55,466 bases of DNA, from positions 1 through 55,466 of the forward strand of contig CAMYKU010000015.1 in assembly GCA_947259105.1 (NCBI GenBank), written 5' to 3'. Made by a program: the position numbers and the translations under genes. This document shows positions 1 through 6,854 of this stretch, piece by piece (position 1 is the first letter of the stretch; every line of letters starts with the position of its first letter). Origin of the DNA: an uncultured Alphaproteobacteria bacterium. Its GTDB lineage: Bacteria > Pseudomonadota > Alphaproteobacteria > UBA8366 > JADFVY01. Under the pieces are notes generated by a model. The model was not told the DNA's origin. It did no database searches and saw only the letters and a list, made by a program, of their open reading frames with translations.

Positions 1-93
1 CGCCGCCGTCAGCGTCGTCTTCCCGTGGTCAACATGGCCAATCGTTCCAATGTTGCAATGCGGCTTCGTACGCTCAAACTTCGCTTTCGCCAT
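1..93 (-). CDS. tuf: Elongation factor Tu, N-terminal fragment (runs off left edge)
   Basis: The first 31 codons of EF-Tu, the GTPase that delivers aminoacyl-tRNA to the ribosome. The translation begins [16 protein letters not shown] and continues into the P-loop GHVDHGKTT, which is nearly invariant in the family. The ATG is at 93-91 and the rest of the gene lies beyond the window. It is downstream of tRNA-Tyr and tRNA-Gly on the same strand, the usual tufB-type tRNA-tuf arrangement, so it is probably cotranscribed from the promoter at 486-514. Confidence 0.97.
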   Translation of the reverse strand, partial: MAKAKFERTKPHCNIGTIGHVDHGKTTLTAA

Positions 94-205
94 CGGTCTC
101 GTAAATCCTGTTCTGACGTTAACTCGAACCGGCCGCCCGGGCCTCGTTGATCAATTCGCGTCGCAGCGTCCCGCAAAGCCTTTACGGCGGTTCGGGACGG
201 TATGT

Positions 206-279
206 TGGAGCGGGTGATGGGAATCGAACCCACACTACCAGCTTGGAAGGCTGGGGCTCTACCTTTGAGCTACACCCGC
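206..279 (-). tRNA. tRNA-Gly (anticodon TCC)
   Basis: Read on the minus strand, the acceptor arm GCGGGTG pairs with CACCCGC. The D arm is TAGCTCAAAGGTAGAGC, the anticodon loop CTTCCAA gives TCC (Gly), and the T arm contains GTTCGATTC. The 3' CCA is encoded in the DNA (206-208). It lies between tRNA-Tyr and tuf on the same strand. Confidence 0.97.
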
Positions 280-344
280 ATGAGTTCCTCAGCCCCCAAT
301 ACCCGCCTGTTACCGTCTGGCACCGCCATAATCCGCCGCAAATC

Positions 345-429
345 TGGTGGAGGGGGTTGGATTCGAACCAACGTAGGCTAAGCCAACGGGTTTACAGCCC
401 GTCCCCTTTAACCACTCGGGCACCCCTCC
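345..429 (-). tRNA. tRNA-Tyr (anticodon GTA)
   Basis: Minus-strand tRNA of about 85 nt including an encoded CCA (345-347). The acceptor GGAGGGG pairs with CCCCTCC, the anticodon loop CTGTAAA gives GTA (Tyr), the T loop is GGTTCGAATCC, and the long variable arm marks it as a class II tRNA. It is the first gene of the tRNA-Tyr / tRNA-Gly / tuf unit. Confidence 0.97.
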
Positions 430-485
430 ATTACTGCGCGCCGAAACGTCGGTGTGCCCGTCCGCGCACCGCTACGACGGGTCGG

Positions 486-514
486 ATGTATGGCGATTTT
501 TGGTCGCTTGTCAA
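486..514 (-). promoter_or_regulatory. Sigma70-type promoter for tRNA-Tyr, tRNA-Gly and tuf
   Basis: On the minus strand a perfect -35 TTGACA (514-509) is followed by a 17-bp spacer and a -10 of ATACAT (491-486). It lies 57 bp upstream of the tRNA-Tyr 5' end, between the divergent tRNA-Tyr and rlmB. This is a sequence match only. Confidence 0.6.
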
Positions 515-629
515 CTTCAAAAAGACACAACGAAGCGCACCACCCCCTCCGTCGCCGACAAAATCAAATCGGCACTGCGGAATGGCGACGCTTGTGGAAC
601 CACTCACGTCTGCAATATTAAGGTCGGCC

Positions 630-1409
630 ATGGGCAAATTCAAGACATCAGGCGCCGGACCGGCTGGACGCGACCGACATCGCGGGGGCGGAACGGCAAA
701 AGAGCGCGGCGTGTGGCTCTATGGCCTGCACGCGGTCGCGGCAGCGCTCACCAACCCGGCCCGCCATGTCCGGCGACTGGCCGCAACCCCGGAAGGCGCG
801 GCGAAGCTTTCGCGCATGGCGCCGGCGGCGACCCCGGACACCCTCGACCGGCAGGCGCTCGAACGCCTGTTGCCGCCGGGCGCGGTCCATCAGGGCGTCG
901 CGCTGTCGGCCGACGCGTTGGAACAGCCGGATCTGGAAGACGTCGTCGCGCGGGCCGGCGACACCGCAACGCTCGTGATCCTCGACCAAGTCACCGACCC
1001 GCACAATATCGGCGCCGTCCTGCGCAGCGCCGCCGCCTTCGGCGCGCTGGCGGTGCTTCAAACCGAACGCGGCGCGCCCGCCGCCACCGGCATCGTCGCC
1101 AAATCTGCCAGCGGCGCGCTGGAGGCAGTGCCGCTGGTTGCGGTCACCAACCTCGCCCGCGCGCTGGAGCGCCTGAAAGCAGAAAATTTCTGGTGTGTCG
1201 GACTCGACGGCGATGCCGACCAGACCCTGGCGGAGGCGGCGCCGTCCGGCCGCGTTGCCCTGGTGCTCGGGGCGGAGGGAAAGGGGTTGCGCCGGCTGAC
1301 CCGTGCACACTGCGATCTGCTGGCGCGGCTGCCGACCCGCCCGCCGGTCTCCAGCCTTAACGTTTCGAACGCGGCCGCCGTCGCCCTCTACGAGCTGACC
1401 CGGACATGA
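630..1409 (+). CDS. rlmB: SpoU/TrmH-family rRNA 2'-O-methyltransferase (RlmB-like)
   Basis: A 259-residue methyltransferase expected to use SAM to methylate a guanosine 2'-OH in 23S rRNA (Gm2251 for RlmB). The N-terminal substrate-binding region has YGLHAVAAAL. The SpoU knot motifs follow in order: motif 1 around NIGAVLRSAAAFG, motif 2 LVLGAEGKGL, and motif 3 LNVSNAAAVALYE at the C-terminus. The basic N-terminal stretch (residues 1-30) is common in alphaproteobacterial members. I chose the ATG at 630; the frame stays open upstream but crosses both tRNA genes. It is divergent from tRNA-Tyr and ends 4 bp from the convergent TPP-enzyme gene. Family is certain; RlmB over another TrmH paralogue is likely, and the tuf-tRNA context supports it. 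Confidence 0.88.
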   Translation: MGKFKTSGAGPAGRDRHRGGGTAKERGVWLYGLHAVAAALTNPARHVRRLAATPEGAAKLSRMAPAATPDTLDRQALERLLPPGAVHQGVALSADALEQPDLEDVVARAGDTATLVILDQVTDPHNIGAVLRSAAAFGALAVLQTERGAPAATGIVAKSASGALEAVPLVAVTNLARALERLKAENFWCVGLDGDADQTLAEAAPSGRVALVLGAEGKGLRRLTRAHCDLLARLPTRPPVSSLNVSNAAAVALYELTRT

Positions 1410-1413
1410 GCCC

Positions 1414-3096
1414 CTACTTGTCCTTCGACTGTTTCCGGAGCCCGCTCAAAGTCGCGGTCGGGGTGATCGCCTGCGGGTCGATGCGCAGCTCGATCAGGCT
1501 CGGCCGTTCGGCGGCCAGCGCCCGCTCGAAGGCCGGCGCGAACTCCGCGGTGCGCTCCACCACCTCGCCGTTCGCGCCATAGGCCCGCGCCAGCGCCGCG
1601 AAATCGGGGTTGGCGAGGTCGGTGCCGAAGACCCGGCCCGGATAGTGGCGTTCCTGGTGCATGCGGATGGTGCCGTACATGCCGTTGTTGATCACCAGGA
1701 AGATCGCGTTCGCACCGTGCTGCACGGCCGTTGCCAGCTCCTGCCCGTTCATCATGAAGCAGCCGTCGCCATTGAACGACACGACAGTGCGGTCGGGCCA
1801 CGCGAGTTTCGCCGCCACCGCGGCGGGCACGCCGTAGCCCATGGACCCCAGCGTCGGCGCGACCTGGGTGCCGAAGCGACGCCAGCGGTAGAACCGGTGC
1901 AGCCAGATCGAATAGTTGCCGGCGCCGTTGGTCATGATGGCGGTGTCCGGCAGGGTCTCGTTCAGCCAGGCCACGACTTCGGCCAGTTGCAGATCGCCGG
2001 GACTCACGACAGGCTCCACATACTGCAGGTAGTCGGCGCGTGCCGCACCGGTCCAGTCGTCCCAAACGGCATGGTCGGCCCGCCTGGTCGACCGCGCCGC
2101 CGCGGCGAACTCGGCCGGGCTCGCCGCGATCGCCAGCGTCGCCCGGTACACACTGTTCAGCTCGGCCGGATCGGGATGGACGTGAACCAGGGTCTGCGCC
2201 GGCACCGGCGGCTCCAGCAACGTATACCCCGAAGTCGTGATCTCGCCGAGCCGCGGACCCACGGCGACGACCAGGTCGGCGTCGCGCACCCGCTGCCCGA
2301 GCGCCGGATTGATGCCGATACCGATATGGCCGACATAGCGCGGATCGTAATTGTCGAAACAATCCTGGCGGCGAAAGGCGGCGCCGGCCGGGATGTTGTT
2401 GGCCTTGGCCCAGGCCTGGATATCGGTGCTGGCCTGTTCCGTCCAGCCGCCGCCACCGACGATCAGCAGCGGCCGTTGCGCTTTTTCCAGGATCGCCCGC
2501 AGCATGGCCATGTCGGCCCGTCCCGGCGACACCCGCACCGGCCGGGCCGCGGCCACGTCGACCGCCGCCGCCGTTTCCCGCAGCATGTCCTCCGGCAGGG
2601 CCAGGACGACCGGCCCGGGCCGCCCCGACATCGCGGTGTGAAAGGCGCGGCTGACATATTCGGGGATCCGCGCCGCGTCCTCGATCTGCGCCACCCACTT
2701 GGCGACCGGCGCGAACATGCGGCGATAGTCGATCTCCTGGAACGCCTCGCGATCGGCCTGGTTGCGCGCCACCTGGCCGACCAGCAGAATCATCGGCGTC
2801 GAATCCTGCATGGCGGCGTGGACACCGATACCGGCGTTGGTGGCGCCGGGACCGCGGGTCACGAAGCAGATGCCGGGCTGACCGGTCAGCTTGCCCCAGG
2901 CTTCCGCCATATAGGCGGCGCCGCCTTCCTGACGGCAAACGGTGAACTCGATCCGGTTGCGCGCGCCGTACAACGCGTCGAGCGCGGCAAGGTAGCTCTC
3001 GCCCGGCACGCCGAAGATCCGCTCGACCCCGTGTCCCTGCAGGGCGTCGACCAGGATCTCCCCGCCCGTCCGTTTCGCCGCTCTGTTTCCGGCCAT
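1414..3096 (-). CDS. Thiamine pyrophosphate-dependent enzyme, acetolactate synthase-like
   Basis: A 560-residue protein with the three-domain layout of acetolactate synthase, oxalyl-CoA decarboxylase and 2-hydroxyacyl-CoA lyase. The N-terminal domain has the catalytic Glu of the pyrimidine-binding domain (E57 in CRQEGGAAYM) and RGPGATNAGIGVHAAMQDSTP. The C-terminal domain has the TPP/Mg motif GDGCFMMNGQE ending in VINNGMYGT. It starts 5 bp after the CaiB-type CoA transferase gene, so the two are cotranscribed. That pairing recalls the frc-oxc oxalate pathway, but the sequence looks closer to the acetolactate synthase branch than to oxalyl-CoA decarboxylase, so the substrate is open. The ATG at 3096 is preferred over an upstream start at 3186 that overlaps the CoA transferase. 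Confidence 0.85.
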   Translation of the reverse strand: MAGNRAAKRTGGEILVDALQGHGVERIFGVPGESYLAALDALYGARNRIEFTVCRQEGGAAYMAEAWGKLTGQPGICFVTRGPGATNAGIGVHAAMQDSTPMILLVGQVARNQADREAFQEIDYRRMFAPVAKWVAQIEDAARIPEYVSRAFHTAMSGRPGPVVLALPEDMLRETAAAVDVAAARPVRVSPGRADMAMLRAILEKAQRPLLIVGGGGWTEQASTDIQAWAKANNIPAGAAFRRQDCFDNYDPRYVGHIGIGINPALGQRVRDADLVVAVGPRLGEITTSGYTLLEPPVPAQTLVHVHPDPAELNSVYRATLAIAASPAEFAAAARSTRRADHAVWDDWTGAARADYLQYVEPVVSPGDLQLAEVVAWLNETLPDTAIMTNGAGNYSIWLHRFYRWRRFGTQVAPTLGSMGYGVPAAVAAKLAWPDRTVVSFNGDGCFMMNGQELATAVQHGANAIFLVINNGMYGTIRMHQERHYPGRVFGTDLANPDFAALARAYGANGEVVERTAEFAPAFERALAAERPSLIELRIDPQAITPTATLSGLRKQSKDK

Positions 3097-3101
3097 CGCT
3101 G

Positions 3102-4334
3102 TCAATCCGCCTCCGTGGTCCCGGCGCAGATGCCCCGCGCCATCAAATCCTCGACTGCCGCCGCATCCCGGCCCAACAGGCCGCACAGCACCTCGCGGGT
3201 ATGCTGCCCCAGCAGCGGCGGCGCGCGATCGTATTCTATCGCCGTCCCGGAAAAGCGCATCGGGCTTGCGGTCAGCGGCACCGTGCCGGCAAGCGGGTGA
3301 TCGAGCTCGATCCGCATGCCGCGATGCCGCACCTGCGGATCGTCGAACACCTGGTCAAGGCTGTTGATCGGGCCGCATGGGACATGCACCGCCTCCATGG
3401 CCGCAATCCAGTCGGCGCTGGCGCGAGTCCGTGTGATCTCGCAAATGACCGGCATCAACGCCTCCCTGTTGGCGACGCGCGCGGCGTTGCCGGCGAAGCG
3501 CGGATCGCCGATCAATTCCGGCCGCCCCGCGACTTCGCAGAACCTGGCGTATTGCCGGTCGTTGCCGATGGCAAGGATGATGTGGCCGTCCGCCGTGGGC
3601 ACCGCCTGGTAGGGCACGATATTGGGATGCGCGTTGCCCATCCGGACGGGCGCCGTGCCGGAGATGTGAAAATTCGAGGTCTGGTTGGCCAGCGCCGCGA
3701 CCTGGCAGTCGAGCAGCGCCATGTCGATATGCTGGCCGGCGCCGCTCCGTTCGCGATGGCTCAGCGCCGCCAGAATGGCCACCGTCGCATAGAGGCCGGC
3801 GAACAGGTCCGAGACCGCGACGCCGACCTTCATCGGCATACCCTCGGCATCGCCGGTGACGCTCATCAGGCCGCTCATGCCCTGGATCATGAAGTCGTAG
3901 CCGGCGCGCCCGGCGTAAGGACCGTCCTGTCCGAACCCGGTGATCGAGCAGTAGACGAGGCCGGGATTGACGGATTGGAGACTCCCGTAGTCGAGGCCGT
4001 ATTTCGCCAGCCCCCCGACCTTGTAGTTCTCCAGCAGCACGTCGGACTGCGCGGCGAGGTCGCGCACGATCCGCTGGCCTTCGGGCGTGCCGAGATCGAC
4101 GGCGACGGATTTCTTGCCGCGGTTGGCCGACAGGAAATAGGCCGATTCGCCTGTCGGCTCGCCGTTGCGGCCGGCAAGAAATGGCGGCCCCCAGCCGCGC
4201 GTCTCGTCACCCGAACCCGGGCGCTCCACCTTGATGACCTCGGCGCCGAGATCGGCCATCGTCTGGCCCACCCAGGGCGCCGCCAGCACCCGGCTGAGAT
4301 CGAGGACCCGATAGGGCGCGAGCGGTCCGGCCAT
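3102..4334 (-). CDS. CaiB/BaiF (family III) CoA transferase
   Basis: A 410-residue family III CoA transferase, which moves CoA between carboxylic acids through an aspartyl-CoA anhydride. Visible family features are LDLSRVLAAPWVGQTMADLG at the N-terminus, EVIKVERPGSGDETR, the ANRGKKSVAVDL segment, and GVAVSDLFAGLYA, whose D176 fits the catalytic Asp. Length is normal. It leads the two-gene operon with the TPP enzyme. The reading of the pair is that this enzyme makes a CoA thioester and the TPP enzyme cleaves or decarboxylates a related acyl-CoA or 2-oxo acid; that is an inference. The acid used cannot be told from sequence. Confidence 0.9.
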   Translation of the reverse strand: MAGPLAPYRVLDLSRVLAAPWVGQTMADLGAEVIKVERPGSGDETRGWGPPFLAGRNGEPTGESAYFLSANRGKKSVAVDLGTPEGQRIVRDLAAQSDVLLENYKVGGLAKYGLDYGSLQSVNPGLVYCSITGFGQDGPYAGRAGYDFMIQGMSGLMSVTGDAEGMPMKVGVAVSDLFAGLYATVAILAALSHRERSGAGQHIDMALLDCQVAALANQTSNFHISGTAPVRMGNAHPNIVPYQAVPTADGHIILAIGNDRQYARFCEVAGRPELIGDPRFAGNAARVANREALMPVICEITRTRASADWIAAMEAVHVPCGPINSLDQVFDDPQVRHRGMRIELDHPLAGTVPLTASPMRFSGTAIEYDRAPPLLGQHTREVLCGLLGRDAAAVEDLMARGICAGTTEAD

Positions 4335-4538
4335 GGCGATGTCGTCTCCCGCGGAATAGCAGCGGCCGAGAGCCTAGCCGCGCGCCCCGCCCCGCGCCAG
4401 CCGGAATTTTCGCCACGACGCCGGCCCGGATTGCCCGCCCTGCCGCGACCGCGGCGGGAAGCCAGGTTACGCGTTGCAGCAGCCGCCTTCGGGCAGAATC
4501 GCCGGCGATGGGATGGCGCAGGCGCCATTTGCGCGAAA

Positions 4539-4570
4539 CAACCCCATGCGCCAGGGTTTTCTGCGGGTTT
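4539..4570 (+). repeat. 32-bp dispersed repeat, copy 1
   Basis: Matches 20077-20108 at 28 of 32 positions, beginning CAACCCCATGC and ending GCGGGTTT. Both copies are intergenic and on the plus strand. This may be part of a larger genomic repeat family or the remnant of a shared mobile element. Confidence 0.5.
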
Positions 4571-4605
4571 CAGGCGCGCCGTTTCCCGTGCCTCACCGTG
4601 TTTGC

Positions 4606-4634
4606 TTGTCCCCCCGGCCGACCGGCGCTATATG
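4606..4634 (+). promoter_or_regulatory. Possible promoter of tRNA-Thr
   Basis: TTGTCC (4606-4611), a 17-bp spacer and TATATG (4629-4634) sit 36 bp upstream of the tRNA-Thr 5' end. The -35 matches only in part. Confidence 0.4.
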
Positions 4635-4669
4635 ATGCGCCACGCGCATACCGCACGCACACGCGCCAT

Positions 4670-4745
4670 GCCGGCTTAGCTCAGTTGGTAGAGCGGCTGA
4701 TTTGTAATCAGCAGGTCGGGGGTTCGAATCCCTCAGCCGGCACCA
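4670..4745 (+). tRNA. tRNA-Thr (anticodon TGT)
   Basis: A 76-nt cloverleaf with acceptor GCCGGCT pairing with AGCCGGC, D arm TAGCTCAGTTGGTAGAGC, anticodon loop TTTGTAA giving TGT (Thr), T arm GGGGGTTCGAATCCCTC and an encoded CCA (4743-4745). It stands alone, convergent with the kinase operon that ends at 4838. Confidence 0.97.
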
Positions 4746-4837
4746 TGTTTTGCCGCGGACCCGGGTTTCTTCGCGGATCGGGTGGACCGGCCCCGCTCGT
4801 GGACAATTCCGCGACCGGCGGCACACGCACCGTCCGG

Positions 4838-6376
4838 TCAGCGTGCGATTAAACCCTGCCTGTTTTGTTCCGCGAATTCGCCGTCCGAAATTCTTCCCCG
4901 GGGCAGGTGAATGCTCACCGTCGTTCCCTCGCCGGGGATGCTCTTGAGCTCAAGGGTGCCGCCCAGCAATTCGGTCAGGGACTTCACCAGCGGCAGCCCA
5001 AGTCCCGTGCCGTCGACCCTGTAGCCGACCACGTCCCTCACCTGGCCGAACGGCTCCAGCACCCGGGCGATATCCTCCGGCGCGATGCCGACCCCGGTGT
5101 CGGTCACCGAAATGCGAATTCCATGCTCGTGCGCCGGCTCGACCCTGAGCCAGACCTTGCCGTAGTTGGGCGTGAATTTCACCGCGTTCGAGAGCAGATT
5201 CAGGACGATCTGCTTGATCGCCCGGCGATCGACGGAGAGATACGATAGATCGGGATCGACTTCGCAGGTTACCGACAGCCGTGCGGCGGCCGCCCGTTCG
5301 TCGATCATGCGCGTGCAACTCTCGACGATGGCGGCGGTCTCGACCGGTTCCTCGTGCAGGTCGTAATTTCCCGATTCGATGGTCGAGACGTCGAGAATAT
5401 CGTTTATCAGGTTCAGCAGGTGCTCACCGCCCTGCTTTATGTCGCCGGCATAGGCGACATACCCCGGGTCGCCGACCGGGCCCCTGATCTCAAGCAGAAT
5501 GAGTTCGGAAAATCCGATGATGGCGTTGAGCGGCGTGCGCAATTCGTGGCTGACATTGGCCAGAAACTCGGTCTTCGTGCGGTTGGCGAGCTCCGCCGCC
5601 GTCTTCGACTCGATAAGCGTCGTCTCGAACGACTTCCGCTCTGTTACGTCAATGCAGATGATCACGTTGCCGTTTTCGCGGGTCCGGTTGTTTCTGATTT
5701 CAAGAACGCCCCCGTCCGCCCCGATGTGCTCCGACCGATCCCCGTCCAGCCTGCGCCCCAGCTTCAGGCATTCGGCGACCCGTTTGCTCAGCAGATCGAT
5801 CTCGGGCGCCGCGCGGCCCTCAAACCCGTCCAGATGTTCGAAGCCCTTTTCCAGCCCGAGCATCTGCAAAAAACGGCCGTTCCAGGCAACCAGACGGTTC
5901 GACGCGTCGAATACGGCGATGCCGGAGCCGGTGTTGTCCAGCGTCGTCCGCAGGAGCGCCGACTTCTCCAGCAAAGCCGTCCGTGCCTGGGCAGCGCTCA
6001 CGGCGTACCGGATCGACCGCTCCAGCAGTTGCGGGGTCAGGCTGTCCTTCTCGAGGTAGTCCGCGGCCCCGGCCTCCATTGCCGCGAAGTCCACGTCCCG
6101 GTCGCCAAGACCGGTGAGCAGGATGACGGGCGTGGTGCACCCTTCGGCGATCGCCTCGCGCAGGATCTCCACGCCGGTGCGGCCGCCGAAATAGTAGTCC
6201 ATCAGGATGATGTCGTAGTCCGCGGAGTCGAGATCGGCGAATCCCGCCTCGAGATCGCTGATCCAGTGCAGATCGTAATGCGACCCGTCGACCTCCTCGA
6301 GCACGCTGCGCGTCAGGATGTAGTCGTCTTCATCGTCGTCCACCATCAGGACGCGAAACGATCGTTTCGGCGACAT
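4838..6376 (-). CDS. Receiver-PAS-histidine kinase (hybrid kinase with N-terminal receiver)
   Basis: A 512-residue cytoplasmic signalling protein with no membrane segment. Domains: receiver at about 8-125 (acidic pocket DDDED, phospho-acceptor D60, K110), a PAS segment at about 140-245 ending DVTERK, then HisKA with H277 in NVSHELRTPLNAIIGFSE. The HATPase follows with N box LLSNAVKFTP, G1 DTGVGIAPED and G2 DGTGLGLPL. A receiver at the N-terminus suggests that phosphate from another kinase controls this one. It starts 11 bp after the single-domain regulator upstream, which itself follows the GAF-PAS kinase, so the three form one operon and probably a phosphorelay. Confidence 0.9.
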   Translation of the reverse strand: MSPKRSFRVLMVDDDEDDYILTRSVLEEVDGSHYDLHWISDLEAGFADLDSADYDIILMDYYFGGRTGVEILREAIAEGCTTPVILLTGLGDRDVDFAAMEAGAADYLEKDSLTPQLLERSIRYAVSAAQARTALLEKSALLRTTLDNTGSGIAVFDASNRLVAWNGRFLQMLGLEKGFEHLDGFEGRAAPEIDLLSKRVAECLKLGRRLDGDRSEHIGADGGVLEIRNNRTRENGNVIICIDVTERKSFETTLIESKTAAELANRTKTEFLANVSHELRTPLNAIIGFSELILLEIRGPVGDPGYVAYAGDIKQGGEHLLNLINDILDVSTIESGNYDLHEEPVETAAIVESCTRMIDERAAAARLSVTCEVDPDLSYLSVDRRAIKQIVLNLLSNAVKFTPNYGKVWLRVEPAHEHGIRISVTDTGVGIAPEDIARVLEPFGQVRDVVGYRVDGTGLGLPLVKSLTELLGGTLELKSIPGEGTTVSIHLPRGRISDGEFAEQNRQGLIAR

Positions 6377-6387
6377 GGCCCCCGATC

Positions 6388-6852
6388 CTAGGCGTTGGCT
6401 GTCTGTTCGGGAGGCAACTCGACGACCTCGAGCCAGTAGGCGTTGAGCACCTTCACGACGTTTACCAGCCCCTCGAACGTGACCGGTTTGGAAATATACG
6501 AGCTCACACCCAGCCTGTACGCGTAGAAGACATCGTCCTCTTCTGCCGACGTGGTAAGGACGACCACGGGAATCGACCTGAGCACCGCGTCGTTCTTGAT
6601 GATCGTCAAGGCTTCCCGGCCGTCCATCTTCGGCATGTTGAGATCGAGAAGTATCAAACCGGCAATCGGCGCTTCGCCCGGGTCGGCGAACTCTCCTTCG
6701 CGACGCAGATACGCGAGCAACTGTTCGCCATCCTCGACAAAGCGAAGCTCGTTGGCGAGGCTGCTTTCCTGGAAGGCGTCCTTCAGCAGGAGGCGATCGT
6801 CGGCATCGTCTTCCGCGACCAGGATGGTTACCGGCTTGGATTGTGGCGTCAT
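6388..6852 (-). CDS. Single-domain response regulator (CheY/Rcp1-like)
   Basis: A 154-residue receiver with no output domain. The acidic pair is E14/D15, the phospho-acceptor is D70 in LILLDLNMPKMDG, the switch Thr lies in VVLTTSAEEDD, and the conserved Lys is K122 in YISKPVTF. The long loop before D70 and the C-terminal tail resemble the Rcp1 group, which commonly sits beside phytochrome-like kinases. It starts 2 bp after the stop of the GAF-PAS kinase. It probably receives phosphate from that kinase and relays it, either to the receiver-PAS kinase or to a target outside the window. Confidence 0.92.
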   Translation of the reverse strand: MTPQSKPVTILVAEDDADDRLLLKDAFQESSLANELRFVEDGEQLLAYLRREGEFADPGEAPIAGLILLDLNMPKMDGREALTIIKNDAVLRSIPVVVLTTSAEEDDVFYAYRLGVSSYISKPVTFEGLVNVVKVLNAYWLEVVELPPEQTANA

Positions 6853-6854
6853 CT

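Larger units (their letters stand above)
4335..4669 (+). other. Intergenic gap of 335 bp between the CoA transferase and tRNA-Thr
   Basis: No coding sequence is supported here. The segment holds the upstream region of the minus-strand CoA transferase, one copy of a 32-bp dispersed repeat (4539-4570), and a promoter-like site for tRNA-Thr (4606-4634). Confidence 0.6.

Noticed and set aside
147..629. Upstream extension of the rlmB frame
   Set aside because: It runs through tRNA-Gly and tRNA-Tyr on the other strand; the family N-terminus begins just after the ATG at 630.
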